Shown in pieces: positions 27,009 to 34,460 of a stretch of 64,000 nt of DNA (within the stretch, counting starts at the first letter, position 1; every line of letters begins with the position of its first letter). The DNA is from Candidatus Zixiibacteriota bacterium. Lineage in GTDB: Bacteria > Zixibacteria > MSB-5A5 > GN15 > FEB-12. The notes beneath the pieces were generated by a model that searched no databases, was not told where the DNA came from, and saw only the letters and a list, made by a program, of their open reading frames with translations. Location: contig JAVEYB010000004.1 of NCBI GenBank assembly GCA_034003725.1, positions 62,001 to 126,000 of the forward strand. Direction: 5' to 3'. Both the position numbers and the translations under genes were made by a program.

Positions 27009-27026
27009 AAGTACCTTTTTTCACAA
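27009..27026. promoter_or_regulatory. Operator-like half-site upstream of sat -35
   Basis: AAGTAC-CTTTTT-TCACAA. One half is perfect and the N6 is identical to that of the site in the sat leader; the other half is degenerate. It begins 6 bases upstream of the -35 hexamer, the same position as at qmoC and qmoA. Confidence 0.5.
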
Positions 27027-27230
27027 GTTTTTTGGTCGTGCAAGTCGCTGAACCCACCAGATTGCCGTAAGTTAGCAATATTGAACCTGTCCCATCTTGC
27101 CCATGATTGGCTACAACCATCAACTTTCACGGGCATTACGGGGTGACAGCCCTGCCCCGGGCGAATCGCTGTTTTTGACCAACACGTGAGGAGAGACACT
27201 GGACACACTTGCCCATGTTCGTGCGTGAAG

Positions 27231-27288
27231 CCCCGGGCCCGGCCCCCAGGCCACTCCCGGCACGAGCCGGGCATCTTCCGGGCCCCGG
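27231..27288. other. GC-rich nested hairpin between sat and qmoC
   Basis: CCCCGGGCCCGG (27231-27242) can pair with CCGGGCCCCGG (27278-27288) with one bulge, enclosing a perfect inner hairpin CCCGGC-acga-GCCGGG (27256-27271). It is far more GC-rich than its surroundings. It could be a bidirectional insulator/terminator or part of a structured RNA; no known RNA family was recognised. Confidence 0.4.
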
Positions 27289-27411
27289 TGTGCTTTCCGG
27301 ACCAGTCCGACGCCCACTGCAGTAACCCGATCATGCTGCCGCACAAAGCGTTAAGAGTCCGCCCCTCAGCCTCATTCGTCTTCGTCAGATTTTCCGATGG
27401 CTTGATATAGA

Positions 27412-27429
27412 TTGTGAAAAAAATAACAA
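27412..27429. promoter_or_regulatory. Operator-like site, TTGTGA-AAAAAA-TAACAA
   Basis: Ends 6 bases before the -35 of the qmoC promoter, centred near -50. Five of six positions of the two arms are complementary. Confidence 0.65.
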
Positions 27430-27435
27430 TTCCCC

Positions 27436-27464
27436 TTGACAGCATAGATACGTCGGTCTATTAT
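27436..27464 (+). promoter_or_regulatory. Probable qmoC promoter
   Basis: TTGACA (27436-27441), 17-base spacer, TATTAT (27459-27464): a near-consensus sigma-70 promoter. The leader to the qmoC ATG is about 70 bases. Confidence 0.75.
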
Positions 27465-27538
27465 ATACAGTGCCGAAACGGACCGGCTTCGGCAACCCGG
27501 CTTTCGTAGCAAGCAGCAGCATACAAAGGAGTTGCGAC

Positions 27539-28714
27539 ATGGCTGCCCGACGATTGGTGGAACCGGATCTTGCTCTGATCCGGGAGGTAAAACGGGTCGG
27601 CGGGGACACCGTAAAACGCTGTTATCAGTGTGCGACCTGTTCGGTGGTCTGTTCCCTGTCACCGGCCGACCGCCCTTTTCCCCGCAAGGAGATGATTCTC
27701 GCGCAATGGGGACAGCGGGATCAGTTGGTGGCCGATCCCGATATCTGGTTATGTCATCAGTGTAACGACTGCACCCAGCGTTGCCCGCGTGGGGCCCGTC
27801 CGGGCGATGTGCTCGCGGCCGTTCGTTCGTATGTATACGAGTATTTTGCGTTTCCACGGTTCATGGGCAAGGCCCTGGCGACTCCGGCGGCGTTGAGCTG
27901 GCTGATCCTCACGCCAATCCTGTTGCTCGCTGCGGCGGTATTGGCTTTTGCACCGAGAACCCCTGATGGTGCTTTTGCGTTTCTGCACAGCACAGTAGTC
28001 GATTTTGACATTTTCCTGCCGCACAGTTCGGTGGACGCCCTGTTCGTATTCGGTAACATCCTCGTATTTCTCTTTGCGGCTATCGGCTTCAAACGGTTCT
28101 GGAATGGTTTGCAGGCGGGCAACCCGGGCGAGCGGATGTCATTCGTCTCGGGATTGGTCTTGACGGTCAAAGAGATTTTCGCCCACAGTCGGTTCCGTTC
28201 GTGCGACGCCAACCGCGCTCGCGCGACCGCTCACATGTTGTTGTTGTTCGGATTTGTCGGTGCGATGATCACTACCGGCTGTGTGTTTGTGTTTGTATTC
28301 ATTCCGCATTACCTGCATCTGCTGGGACTCGAGAGCATGAGTTCGTTTTTCGGACTGCCGATCGAATTGCCTCACCCTGTCAAGATCCTGGGGGCAGCAA
28401 GCGGGTTGGCTCTCGTAATCGGAGGGGCCATGGCCATATACCGCCGCTGGAGTGAGCGGGACCGGGTGGGCGCGAACGGCTATACCGACTACCTGTTCCT
28501 GTATGTCTTGTTCGTTGTCGGGTTAACCGGTATGCTTTCGTGGCTCGTTCGCTGGGCGGGGCTGGCGCTACCGGCATACACTGTTTACTTCATCCATATG
28601 GTCAGCGTGTTTTTCCTGCTGTGGTATATGCCGTACTCGAAATTCGCACATATGATTTATCGCACGCTCGCTCTCGTTTATGCCCGTCAGATCAATCGCC
28701 TTCCGAGGTCATGA
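27539..28714 (+). CDS. qmoC: Quinone-interacting oxidoreductase subunit QmoC (HdrC-HdrE fusion)
   Basis: A 391-residue membrane subunit. The N-terminal 100 residues are HdrC-like with two [4Fe-4S] motifs, CYQCATCSVVC and CHQCNDCTQRCP; the remainder has six predicted membrane helices with histidines suited to haem b, as in HdrE/NarI. In sulfate reducers QmoABC takes electrons from menaquinol for AprBA. The ATG has AAAGGAG 6 bases upstream. It is the only qmoC here and stands alone next to sat, while qmoAB lie 20 kb away on the other strand. A generic HdrCE-type subunit is the alternative, but the length, sat neighbour and shared operator favour QmoC. Confidence 0.88.
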   Translation: MAARRLVEPDLALIREVKRVGGDTVKRCYQCATCSVVCSLSPADRPFPRKEMILAQWGQRDQLVADPDIWLCHQCNDCTQRCPRGARPGDVLAAVRSYVYEYFAFPRFMGKALATPAALSWLILTPILLLAAAVLAFAPRTPDGAFAFLHSTVVDFDIFLPHSSVDALFVFGNILVFLFAAIGFKRFWNGLQAGNPGERMSFVSGLVLTVKEIFAHSRFRSCDANRARATAHMLLLFGFVGAMITTGCVFVFVFIPHYLHLLGLESMSSFFGLPIELPHPVKILGAASGLALVIGGAMAIYRRWSERDRVGANGYTDYLFLYVLFVVGLTGMLSWLVRWAGLALPAYTVYFIHMVSVFFLLWYMPYSKFAHMIYRTLALVYARQINRLPRS

Positions 28715-28780
28715 TCGGCGGACTCTGACGCACGGTCGAGAAGCGCGATTAATTGATTTTGTGCGAGAGGGATCGGGACC

Positions 28781-29068
28781 ATGAAGCTGTTCAATCGGCA
28801 CGTAGCGGCGCTGTCAGTGACGGCCCTGGCGGTCGCTGCAATCATCGTTAGTTCGAATTCGACTCATACCCGGTCACTGGAAAATCGAACACGGAGTTCA
28901 GTTGATCCAAGCATTGTCATATGCGCTGACAGTGTGCGTGCGGCGGATTCCCTCGGCGCCGGCCAGTCTGACTCTCTGTTAAGGCAACCCGGTGATTCGC
29001 TGGCTCCCCACGCTATCGGCACTGCCAGGGGCACGGTGTGTAACCCTGCCGCGGACGAGTGCCCATGA
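28781..29068 (+). CDS. Small exported protein of unknown function
   Basis: A 95-residue frame that starts MKLFNRHV and then has a hydrophobic stretch (about residues 8-24) like a signal peptide. The rest is serine/aspartate-rich with cysteines near residues 48, 87 and 94. GAGAGGG lies about 10 bases upstream of the ATG. It follows qmoC at 66 bases. No family is recognised, and the composition does not rule out a chance frame. Confidence 0.4.
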   Translation: MKLFNRHVAALSVTALAVAAIIVSSNSTHTRSLENRTRSSVDPSIVICADSVRAADSLGAGQSDSLLRQPGDSLAPHAIGTARGTVCNPAADECP

Positions 29069-29086
29069 ATCGGCTGCTGACGACGA

Positions 29087-30061
29087 CTACTCGGTAAGCC
29101 AGCGCGCGGCATCGCATGCGTGATAGGTAATGATGATGTCAGCGCCGGCGCGTTTGATAGAAGTCAGGATTTCCAGCGCCAACCGGCGCTCTTCGGCCAA
29201 TCCCGCAGCCGCCATCTGCTTCACCATCGCATATTCGCCGCTGACGTTGTAAGCCGCCAGCGGCCGATCGAAACGAGTCCGCGCCTCCCGGATAATATCG
29301 AGATAGGCCAAAGCCGGCTTGACCATCACAATATCGGCGCCCTCATCGACATCTTCTTCGATCTCGCGCATCGCTTCGCGGAAATTCGGCGGGTCCATCT
29401 GGTAGGTTGACCGATCGTCGAACTGAGGGGCTGAATCGACCGCTTCGCGGAACGGTCCGTAAAAGGCCGAGCAGTACTTGGCAGCATACGACATGATCGG
29501 GATCTGCTCGAAACCCTCGCTGTCGAGATGCGATCGGATGGCCTCCACCCGACCGTCCATCATATCCGACGGCGCGACGATATCGGCGCCGGCTTTGGCG
29601 TGGCTGAGCGCCTGCCGGGCGAGCTGGGCGATGGTCAGGTCGTTGTCCACACACTGATTCTTGATGATACCGCAGTGGCCGTGGTCGGTATACTCGCAGA
29701 GACACACGTCGGTGATGACCAGAGCATCCGGCACCTTGTTCTTGATTTCTCGAACCGCTCGTTGAATGATGCCATCATCCGATACCGAATCGGAGCCTCT
29801 CGCATCCTTTCGCTTCGGGGTACCGAACAAAATGATCCCGCCGAGTCCCAGCCGCCGGGCGCACGCTGCCTGCTCCGCAACCATGGTTATCGGGACATTG
29901 GCGATTCCGGGCATCGATGCAATCGGTTCAGGCGACTCCACAAGATCGCTCACAAAGACCGGGAATACGAAGTCGGATGGATGAAGCTTCGTCTCCCGAA
30001 CCAGGTCACGTATCGCACGTGTTCGTCGCAGCCGCCGCGGTCGCGATTCTGGAAAAGCCAT
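29087..30061 (-). CDS. hemB: Delta-aminolevulinic acid dehydratase (porphobilinogen synthase)
   Basis: A 324-residue HemB, which condenses two aminolevulinates to porphobilinogen. The active-site lysines lie in MSYAAKYCSAFYGPFREA and VMVKPALAYLD. The cysteine-rich zinc site DVCLCEYTDHGHCG (about residue 118) marks it as a zinc-dependent type. It is the last gene of the leftward porphyrin block, 5 bases after cobA-hemD. Confidence 0.97.
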   Translation of the reverse strand: MAFPESRPRRLRRTRAIRDLVRETKLHPSDFVFPVFVSDLVESPEPIASMPGIANVPITMVAEQAACARRLGLGGIILFGTPKRKDARGSDSVSDDGIIQRAVREIKNKVPDALVITDVCLCEYTDHGHCGIIKNQCVDNDLTIAQLARQALSHAKAGADIVAPSDMMDGRVEAIRSHLDSEGFEQIPIMSYAAKYCSAFYGPFREAVDSAPQFDDRSTYQMDPPNFREAMREIEEDVDEGADIVMVKPALAYLDIIREARTRFDRPLAAYNVSGEYAMVKQMAAAGLAEERRLALEILTSIKRAGADIIITYHACDAARWLTE

Positions 30062-30066
30062 GGCAG

Positions 30067-31587
30067 TTACCTCTGCGCTTTCAGGAATTGAATCATCTTC
30101 TCAATCACGCCCGGCAGCGAATGGTGCGTTGCCTCTATCGTGACCCTCATTCCCAGCCGTTCGATTACTCGCGTAGTCGAAGGGCCGATAGACACCACTT
30201 TTGCCTCGGACAATCGGGCGCGTTCGTCGGGCGTCAGATTAGTCGCGAAGCCGTCGACGGACGAACCCGAGGTGAATACGATAAAGTCCGGCGGATACCG
30301 AAACAACTTTTCTTTCAGATTTTCCGGCCAGGTCGGGATGTATGTTTCGTACACGGTGAGCTGAGTCACCGAAGCGCCAGCCGATTCCAGTGCTTGTTCC
30401 GCGGTCGAATCCGCAAGATTGCCTCGGACGCGCACAACGGCGGCTCCTGTCAACGACAGCTTCGTGGTCATCTCCTCCGCGAGCACGTCGACGGTTGCTC
30501 TGGAGGGCACGAAATCCGGAGCGAGATGATAGTGCTGCATGGCTTTTGCGGTGCCGTAGCCGATAGCGGCGATCCGGAATTTCGAGAGCTTTCGGACGTC
30601 ACCGTACCGCGTCACGAACCCGCCGATGAAATACCTGACCGCGTTTTCACTGGTAAGGATCAGCCACTGATCGCCGCCGTGGAGTCGGTCAAACTGTGCC
30701 CATCCCTGCTCGTCGACGTACGCGCGTGTCGCAATCGTCGGGTAACTGAGCACTTCCGCTCCGAGATCGCGAAGCTCGTGGTATACGTCGCGGGCCTGGT
30801 CAGCCGGGCGAGTGACCATCACGCGGTGACCGAACAGCGGCCGGCCTGAGAACCATTCTATCTCCTCTTTCAGGTCGACAACGTCGCCGATGACGATAAG
30901 GGCAGGCGGACGGACGTCCTTTTCTCGCGCGAGATGAGCAAGCCCTCGCAACGGTGATGTATAGACCCGCTGGGTGCTGAAGGTGCCGCGTTCGATCACG
31001 GCTGCCGGAGTGTCGGCCGCCATGCCGTGCGCAATCAATTCATCGGCCAGTCGCTCCAATTCGCTGACGCCCATGTAAATGACGATGGTCGAAAACCTGG
31101 CCCTGGCCACCCAGTCCCACTGCACCATCGACTCACACTTCGTTCCCTTGTGGCCGGTCACGTACATGACAAGCGACGCCTTGCGGCGGTCGGTCGGGGG
31201 AATGCCGGCATATGCCAGCGCGGCCGACGCCGACGTGACGCCCGGGACAACCTCGTAGGGAATGCCATGCCGCCGTAACAGCGACGCTTCTTCGGCGCCG
31301 CGACCGAATGTAAACGGGTCCCCTCCTTTGAGGCGGGCGACGCGCTTGCCCTGTTGGGCGAGTGTCACCAGCAGTTCGTTGATCTCTTCCTGGGGCAGTG
31401 TATGTACTGAGGACAGTTTTCCGACATATCGACGCTCCACGCGTTCCGGCAGTGTGACAATCAATTCGTCGGGGATGAGGTTGTCGTAGACGACGACGTC
31501 ACACTGTTCAAGCAGCCGGCGTCCCCGGACGGTTATCAGGTCCGGGTTGCCCGGACCGGCGCCAATGAGATAGACGATGCCATTCAT
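30067..31587 (-). CDS. cobA-hemD: Uroporphyrinogen-III methyltransferase/uroporphyrinogen-III synthase fusion
   Basis: A 506-residue bifunctional protein. Residues about 1-245 are the SAM-dependent CobA/SUMT domain (YLIGAGPGNPDLITVRG, LKGGDPFTFGRGAEE, VVPGVTSASAALAYAGIP), and residues about 255-506 are HemD (RVMVTRPADQA, FTSGSSVDGF). Together they close uroporphyrinogen III and methylate it to precorrin-2, the branch point to sirohaem and corrinoids. ATG at 31587 begins exactly at the family start; an upstream start inside hemC would add 16 residues of no known content. Confidence 0.96.
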   Translation of the reverse strand: MNGIVYLIGAGPGNPDLITVRGRRLLEQCDVVVYDNLIPDELIVTLPERVERRYVGKLSSVHTLPQEEINELLVTLAQQGKRVARLKGGDPFTFGRGAEEASLLRRHGIPYEVVPGVTSASAALAYAGIPPTDRRKASLVMYVTGHKGTKCESMVQWDWVARARFSTIVIYMGVSELERLADELIAHGMAADTPAAVIERGTFSTQRVYTSPLRGLAHLAREKDVRPPALIVIGDVVDLKEEIEWFSGRPLFGHRVMVTRPADQARDVYHELRDLGAEVLSYPTIATRAYVDEQGWAQFDRLHGGDQWLILTSENAVRYFIGGFVTRYGDVRKLSKFRIAAIGYGTAKAMQHYHLAPDFVPSRATVDVLAEEMTTKLSLTGAAVVRVRGNLADSTAEQALESAGASVTQLTVYETYIPTWPENLKEKLFRYPPDFIVFTSGSSVDGFATNLTPDERARLSEAKVVSIGPSTTRVIERLGMRVTIEATHHSLPGVIEKMIQFLKAQR

Positions 31588-31603
31588 GCTGTCGCTTCCG
31601 CTT

Positions 31604-32518
31604 TCACTCCAGGAGGTCTTTCGCTCCCTGTGCAATCAACTCCCCCGCCAATCGCTCGGCGAGATCAAACCGGTTGGCGACGGTATCGGTCTGACTGACC
31701 TGCAGCCGGTTCACCCCACGTTTGTCGAGCACGGCAGCGATCATTCGGATGTCAGATCCCGACACCATGGCGGTGCAGCCGACCGCGGCGCTGCAGCCGG
31801 CGCCGAGTTTCTCCATGAGTCGTCGCTCGGCATCCACACACTGGTGGTCAGCCTCGCAGTCGATAGTGCGTGCAACGCCTATCACGGCATGATCGTTCGC
31901 CCGGCACTGTACCGCAAGGGCTCCCTGGCCGCCGGCGGGCACGAACTTGTCGGTCGGCAGACGATGCGTGACAAACTGCTCCATGTCGAGACGGCTCAGC
32001 CCGGCCGCCGCCATGATGAGCGCGTCGTAGTCTCCGGCGTGCAGTTTTTCCAGTCGGGTTTCGACATTGCCGCGAATGTCCCGCACGGACAGATCGGGTC
32101 GCATTGACAACAGCAGTGCACGACGGCGGGGCGAACTGGTTCCAACGACGGCTCCGTGTGGCGTATCGTCGAGTCGACGCGCGTCACGGGAGAGCCAGAC
32201 ATCTGCGCGCTCTTCCCGCTCGGGCACCGCGGCAAGAACAAGTCCGCTGGTCATGACCGATGGCAGGTCCTTGGCGCTGTGGACGGCGAGGTCGATTTCG
32301 TTGTCGATCAGGGCTTGCTCAATGCGCTTGGTGAATACTCCAATACCGCCCATCTGCTCCAACGGCTGCAGCCGTTCCTCGTCGCCGCTCGTGCTGATCC
32401 GTATAAGGCGAAAATCGATTGCGGGATGCATCTGCTGGAGGTGGGCCGTAACCCACAACGCCTGGGTCACCGCCAACCGGCTGGCGCGCGTGCCTACGCG
32501 GATAGATTCTACAGCCAT
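31604..32518 (-). CDS. hemC: Hydroxymethylbilane synthase (porphobilinogen deaminase)
   Basis: A 304-residue HemC that polymerises four porphobilinogens. The protein opens with IRVGTRASRLAVTQA and has HSAKDLPS near residue 80; the cofactor-binding cysteine is in KLGAGCSAAVGC near residue 240, where most homologues have proline in place of the second alanine. It lies 17 bases upstream of cobA-hemD and 31 bases downstream of the precorrin-2 dehydrogenase gene. Confidence 0.97.
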   Translation of the reverse strand: MAVESIRVGTRASRLAVTQALWVTAHLQQMHPAIDFRLIRISTSGDEERLQPLEQMGGIGVFTKRIEQALIDNEIDLAVHSAKDLPSVMTSGLVLAAVPEREERADVWLSRDARRLDDTPHGAVVGTSSPRRRALLLSMRPDLSVRDIRGNVETRLEKLHAGDYDALIMAAAGLSRLDMEQFVTHRLPTDKFVPAGGQGALAVQCRANDHAVIGVARTIDCEADHQCVDAERRLMEKLGAGCSAAVGCTAMVSGSDIRMIAAVLDKRGVNRLQVSQTDTVANRFDLAERLAGELIAQGAKDLLE

Positions 32519-32549
32519 GGATCACCTTTTCTGCACCAGGTCAACTCGG

Positions 32550-33188
32550 TCAAAAAGTCAGCATCCGATCAAGTTCCGACTCGACCTCAGCTTCGTTCTT
32601 TTCCTTCAGCATCGTCTTCCAGTCCGCTTCGAGAAACCGTTCGTAGCATGCGTTCTTCTTTTCGACATCCGACGACCACTTCTGCTGTACCCGGTTGCGG
32701 AAAATGCCGGCCAGACCCACGAGCTTTGCCCAGTGTTCCGGAAAGATGTTCTCGAGGATCAGCCGGAGGTGTCCCGCCAGAAACGGCGCAGTGCCGTCGG
32801 TGGATACAGCCAGCGTAAGGGTATCGCGCCGCACCACGGCCGGGAAGATGAAGTCGCACAGCGGCGGGTTGTCGACGACATTGCAGATGGAGGGCGTATC
32901 GCGCGTGTCGTCGTACACCTGCTTGTTGACCACTTCATTGTCGCTCGCGGCGATCACGATATTGTAGCGAGCCGCCTCGGGGGAAAGATACTGTCGTTTG
33001 ACGACCGATAGCATGTCGCGCTGCCCGTAGTACTCGATCTTGGGATCGAGTTCCGGTGCGACCACCGTCACCGCGACCGCGTAATTCAACAGCGTATCGA
33101 TCTTGCGCAAAGCCACGGTGCCTCCCCCCACCACGAGACAGGTGCGATCCCGGGCAGTGAGGCTGATCGGTATGTATCGATTGGGCAT
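32550..33188 (-). CDS. Precorrin-2 dehydrogenase (CysG N-terminal/Met8p type)
   Basis: A 212-residue protein with an N-terminal NAD-binding fold (CLVVGGGTVALRKIDTLL) and the family segments IAASDNEVVN, CNVVDNPPLCDFIFPAVVRRDTLTLAVSTDG. It oxidises precorrin-2 to sirohydrochlorin and in some members also inserts iron. Together with cobA-hemD it supplies sirohaem for DsrAB. No separate sirohydrochlorin ferrochelatase is seen in the window, so either this protein does both steps or the chelatase lies elsewhere. Confidence 0.93.
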   Translation of the reverse strand: MPNRYIPISLTARDRTCLVVGGGTVALRKIDTLLNYAVAVTVVAPELDPKIEYYGQRDMLSVVKRQYLSPEAARYNIVIAASDNEVVNKQVYDDTRDTPSICNVVDNPPLCDFIFPAVVRRDTLTLAVSTDGTAPFLAGHLRLILENIFPEHWAKLVGLAGIFRNRVQQKWSSDVEKKNACYERFLEADWKTMLKEKNEAEVESELDRMLTF

Positions 33189-33199
33189 AAAGCCGGCTC

Positions 33200-34417
33200 C
33201 TATCCTTCAGGCGTTTCATTCACGCGGTTGTGAACGTGCAGCAGCTTCTGGACGAGATGTCGGCTGGCATGATCCAGTTCATCGCGCAACTCAATGGGCA
33301 GCTTCATCATCAGCCGCGCCAACTCGAGCCGGCGAATATGCTCAAACGACCGGTCCAGCATGCCGTTGGCAAGTTCCTGGTGCGCGTGCGAGTACCAGTA
33401 CATGAATTCCGACAGCCGCTGCTCGATGATCTGCTCGGCCTGCGGCACGGCGTCTTCGCGGTGCTGCCGGTTGTTCTCAACAAATACTTTCAAGCGATCA
33501 AGATCAAGGATATTGAGTCCCGGCCGTTCGAGCCCGGGGTCGTAGTCGATATCGCGTGGCACAGCCATGTCGACCACCAGCAGTGGCCGTCCGTTTCGTC
33601 GGCGAAGCGCCTCATCCAGCAGGGAACGGGATACGACTGCATCCGGCGATCCCGTACAACTGACGATCACATCGGCTCTCTCAAGCAGCGACGGAAGCTC
33701 GGCCAGGGAATGTCCGCGCAAACCGAACCGGGCGGCCAATCCGTCGGCTTTCTCGACCGTCCGGTTGGCAAACATGAACTCACCAACATCCAGCCGTGAG
33801 AGGCTCGAGGCTGCCAGGGCAACCATCGGGCTCGCTCCTATATAAAGCACGTTTCGACCGGCGAGCGAATCTAAGTGACGTGCGATGTACTCGGCGGCAG
33901 CGGACGCAATGCTGCAGGCACCCTTGCCCATTTCCGTATCGGTGCGCACCTGCTTGCCGACACGGAACGCCTGATGGAAGAGTCGATGGAGGATTCTGCC
34001 GGCTGTCTTGACGGTACAGGCGCTGCTGTATGCGTCTTTCAATTGGCCGAGAATCTGGGACTCGCCGACGACCATGGAGTCGATCGCGGCCGCGACATCA
34101 AACAGGTGTCGGGCGGCCATCCGGTCACGCATGCAATAAAACCGGCCCGGAGGGGTCGGCGGATCAGGCCGCCCGATGCGGCGGTAAAACGCGCCAATGA
34201 CCTCAAGCGGTTCGCTGACCCGGTCGGCGACAAAGTAGAATTCTACGCGGTTGCAGGTGGAAACGATGGTGGATTCGATCACCCCGGGAATTTCAGAGAA
34301 GGCGACCTGGCAGTCCGCCAGTTCTTCCCGTCCGATCTGCAGGGACTGTCGCTCGTCCTGCGAGGCGGTTTTGTGATTGACACCACAGACGTATAAATAC
34401 CACGGTGCCACTGCCAT
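33200..34417 (-). CDS. hemA: Glutamyl-tRNA reductase
   Basis: A 405-residue HemA, the first step of the C5 route to tetrapyrroles. It opens YLYVCGVNHKTAS, with the catalytic cysteine in VSTCNRVEFYF (about residue 55) and the NADPH-binding fold at VLYIGASPMVALAA (about residue 190). The partner hemL (glutamate-1-semialdehyde aminomutase) is not in the window. The gene heads the porphyrin block in the direction of transcription and follows the rhodanese-flavoprotein gene after 43 bases. Confidence 0.97.
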   Translation of the reverse strand: MAVAPWYLYVCGVNHKTASQDERQSLQIGREELADCQVAFSEIPGVIESTIVSTCNRVEFYFVADRVSEPLEVIGAFYRRIGRPDPPTPPGRFYCMRDRMAARHLFDVAAAIDSMVVGESQILGQLKDAYSSACTVKTAGRILHRLFHQAFRVGKQVRTDTEMGKGACSIASAAAEYIARHLDSLAGRNVLYIGASPMVALAASSLSRLDVGEFMFANRTVEKADGLAARFGLRGHSLAELPSLLERADVIVSCTGSPDAVVSRSLLDEALRRRNGRPLLVVDMAVPRDIDYDPGLERPGLNILDLDRLKVFVENNRQHREDAVPQAEQIIEQRLSEFMYWYSHAHQELANGMLDRSFEHIRRLELARLMMKLPIELRDELDHASRHLVQKLLHVHNRVNETPEG

Positions 34418-34460
34418 ACGAACCCTTTCTTCTCGCCCGGGCGTCGCGGACGAATATACG

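Larger units (their letters stand above)
26840..27538. other. Divergent regulatory region between sat and qmoC
   Basis: About 700 bases with no supported gene. It contains the sat and qmoC promoters, three copies of the TTGTGA-N6-TAACAA-like element, and a GC-rich structured block at 27231-27288, all listed separately. Open frames of 70-90 codons here have atypical composition and no recognisable content. Confidence 0.6.

Noticed and set aside
27280-27330. Possible SRP (4.5S) RNA on the minus strand (GGTCCGGAA-like segment)
   Set aside because: The tip motif GGAAGGAAGCA of bacterial SRP RNA is not present and the flanking helix does not form as required.
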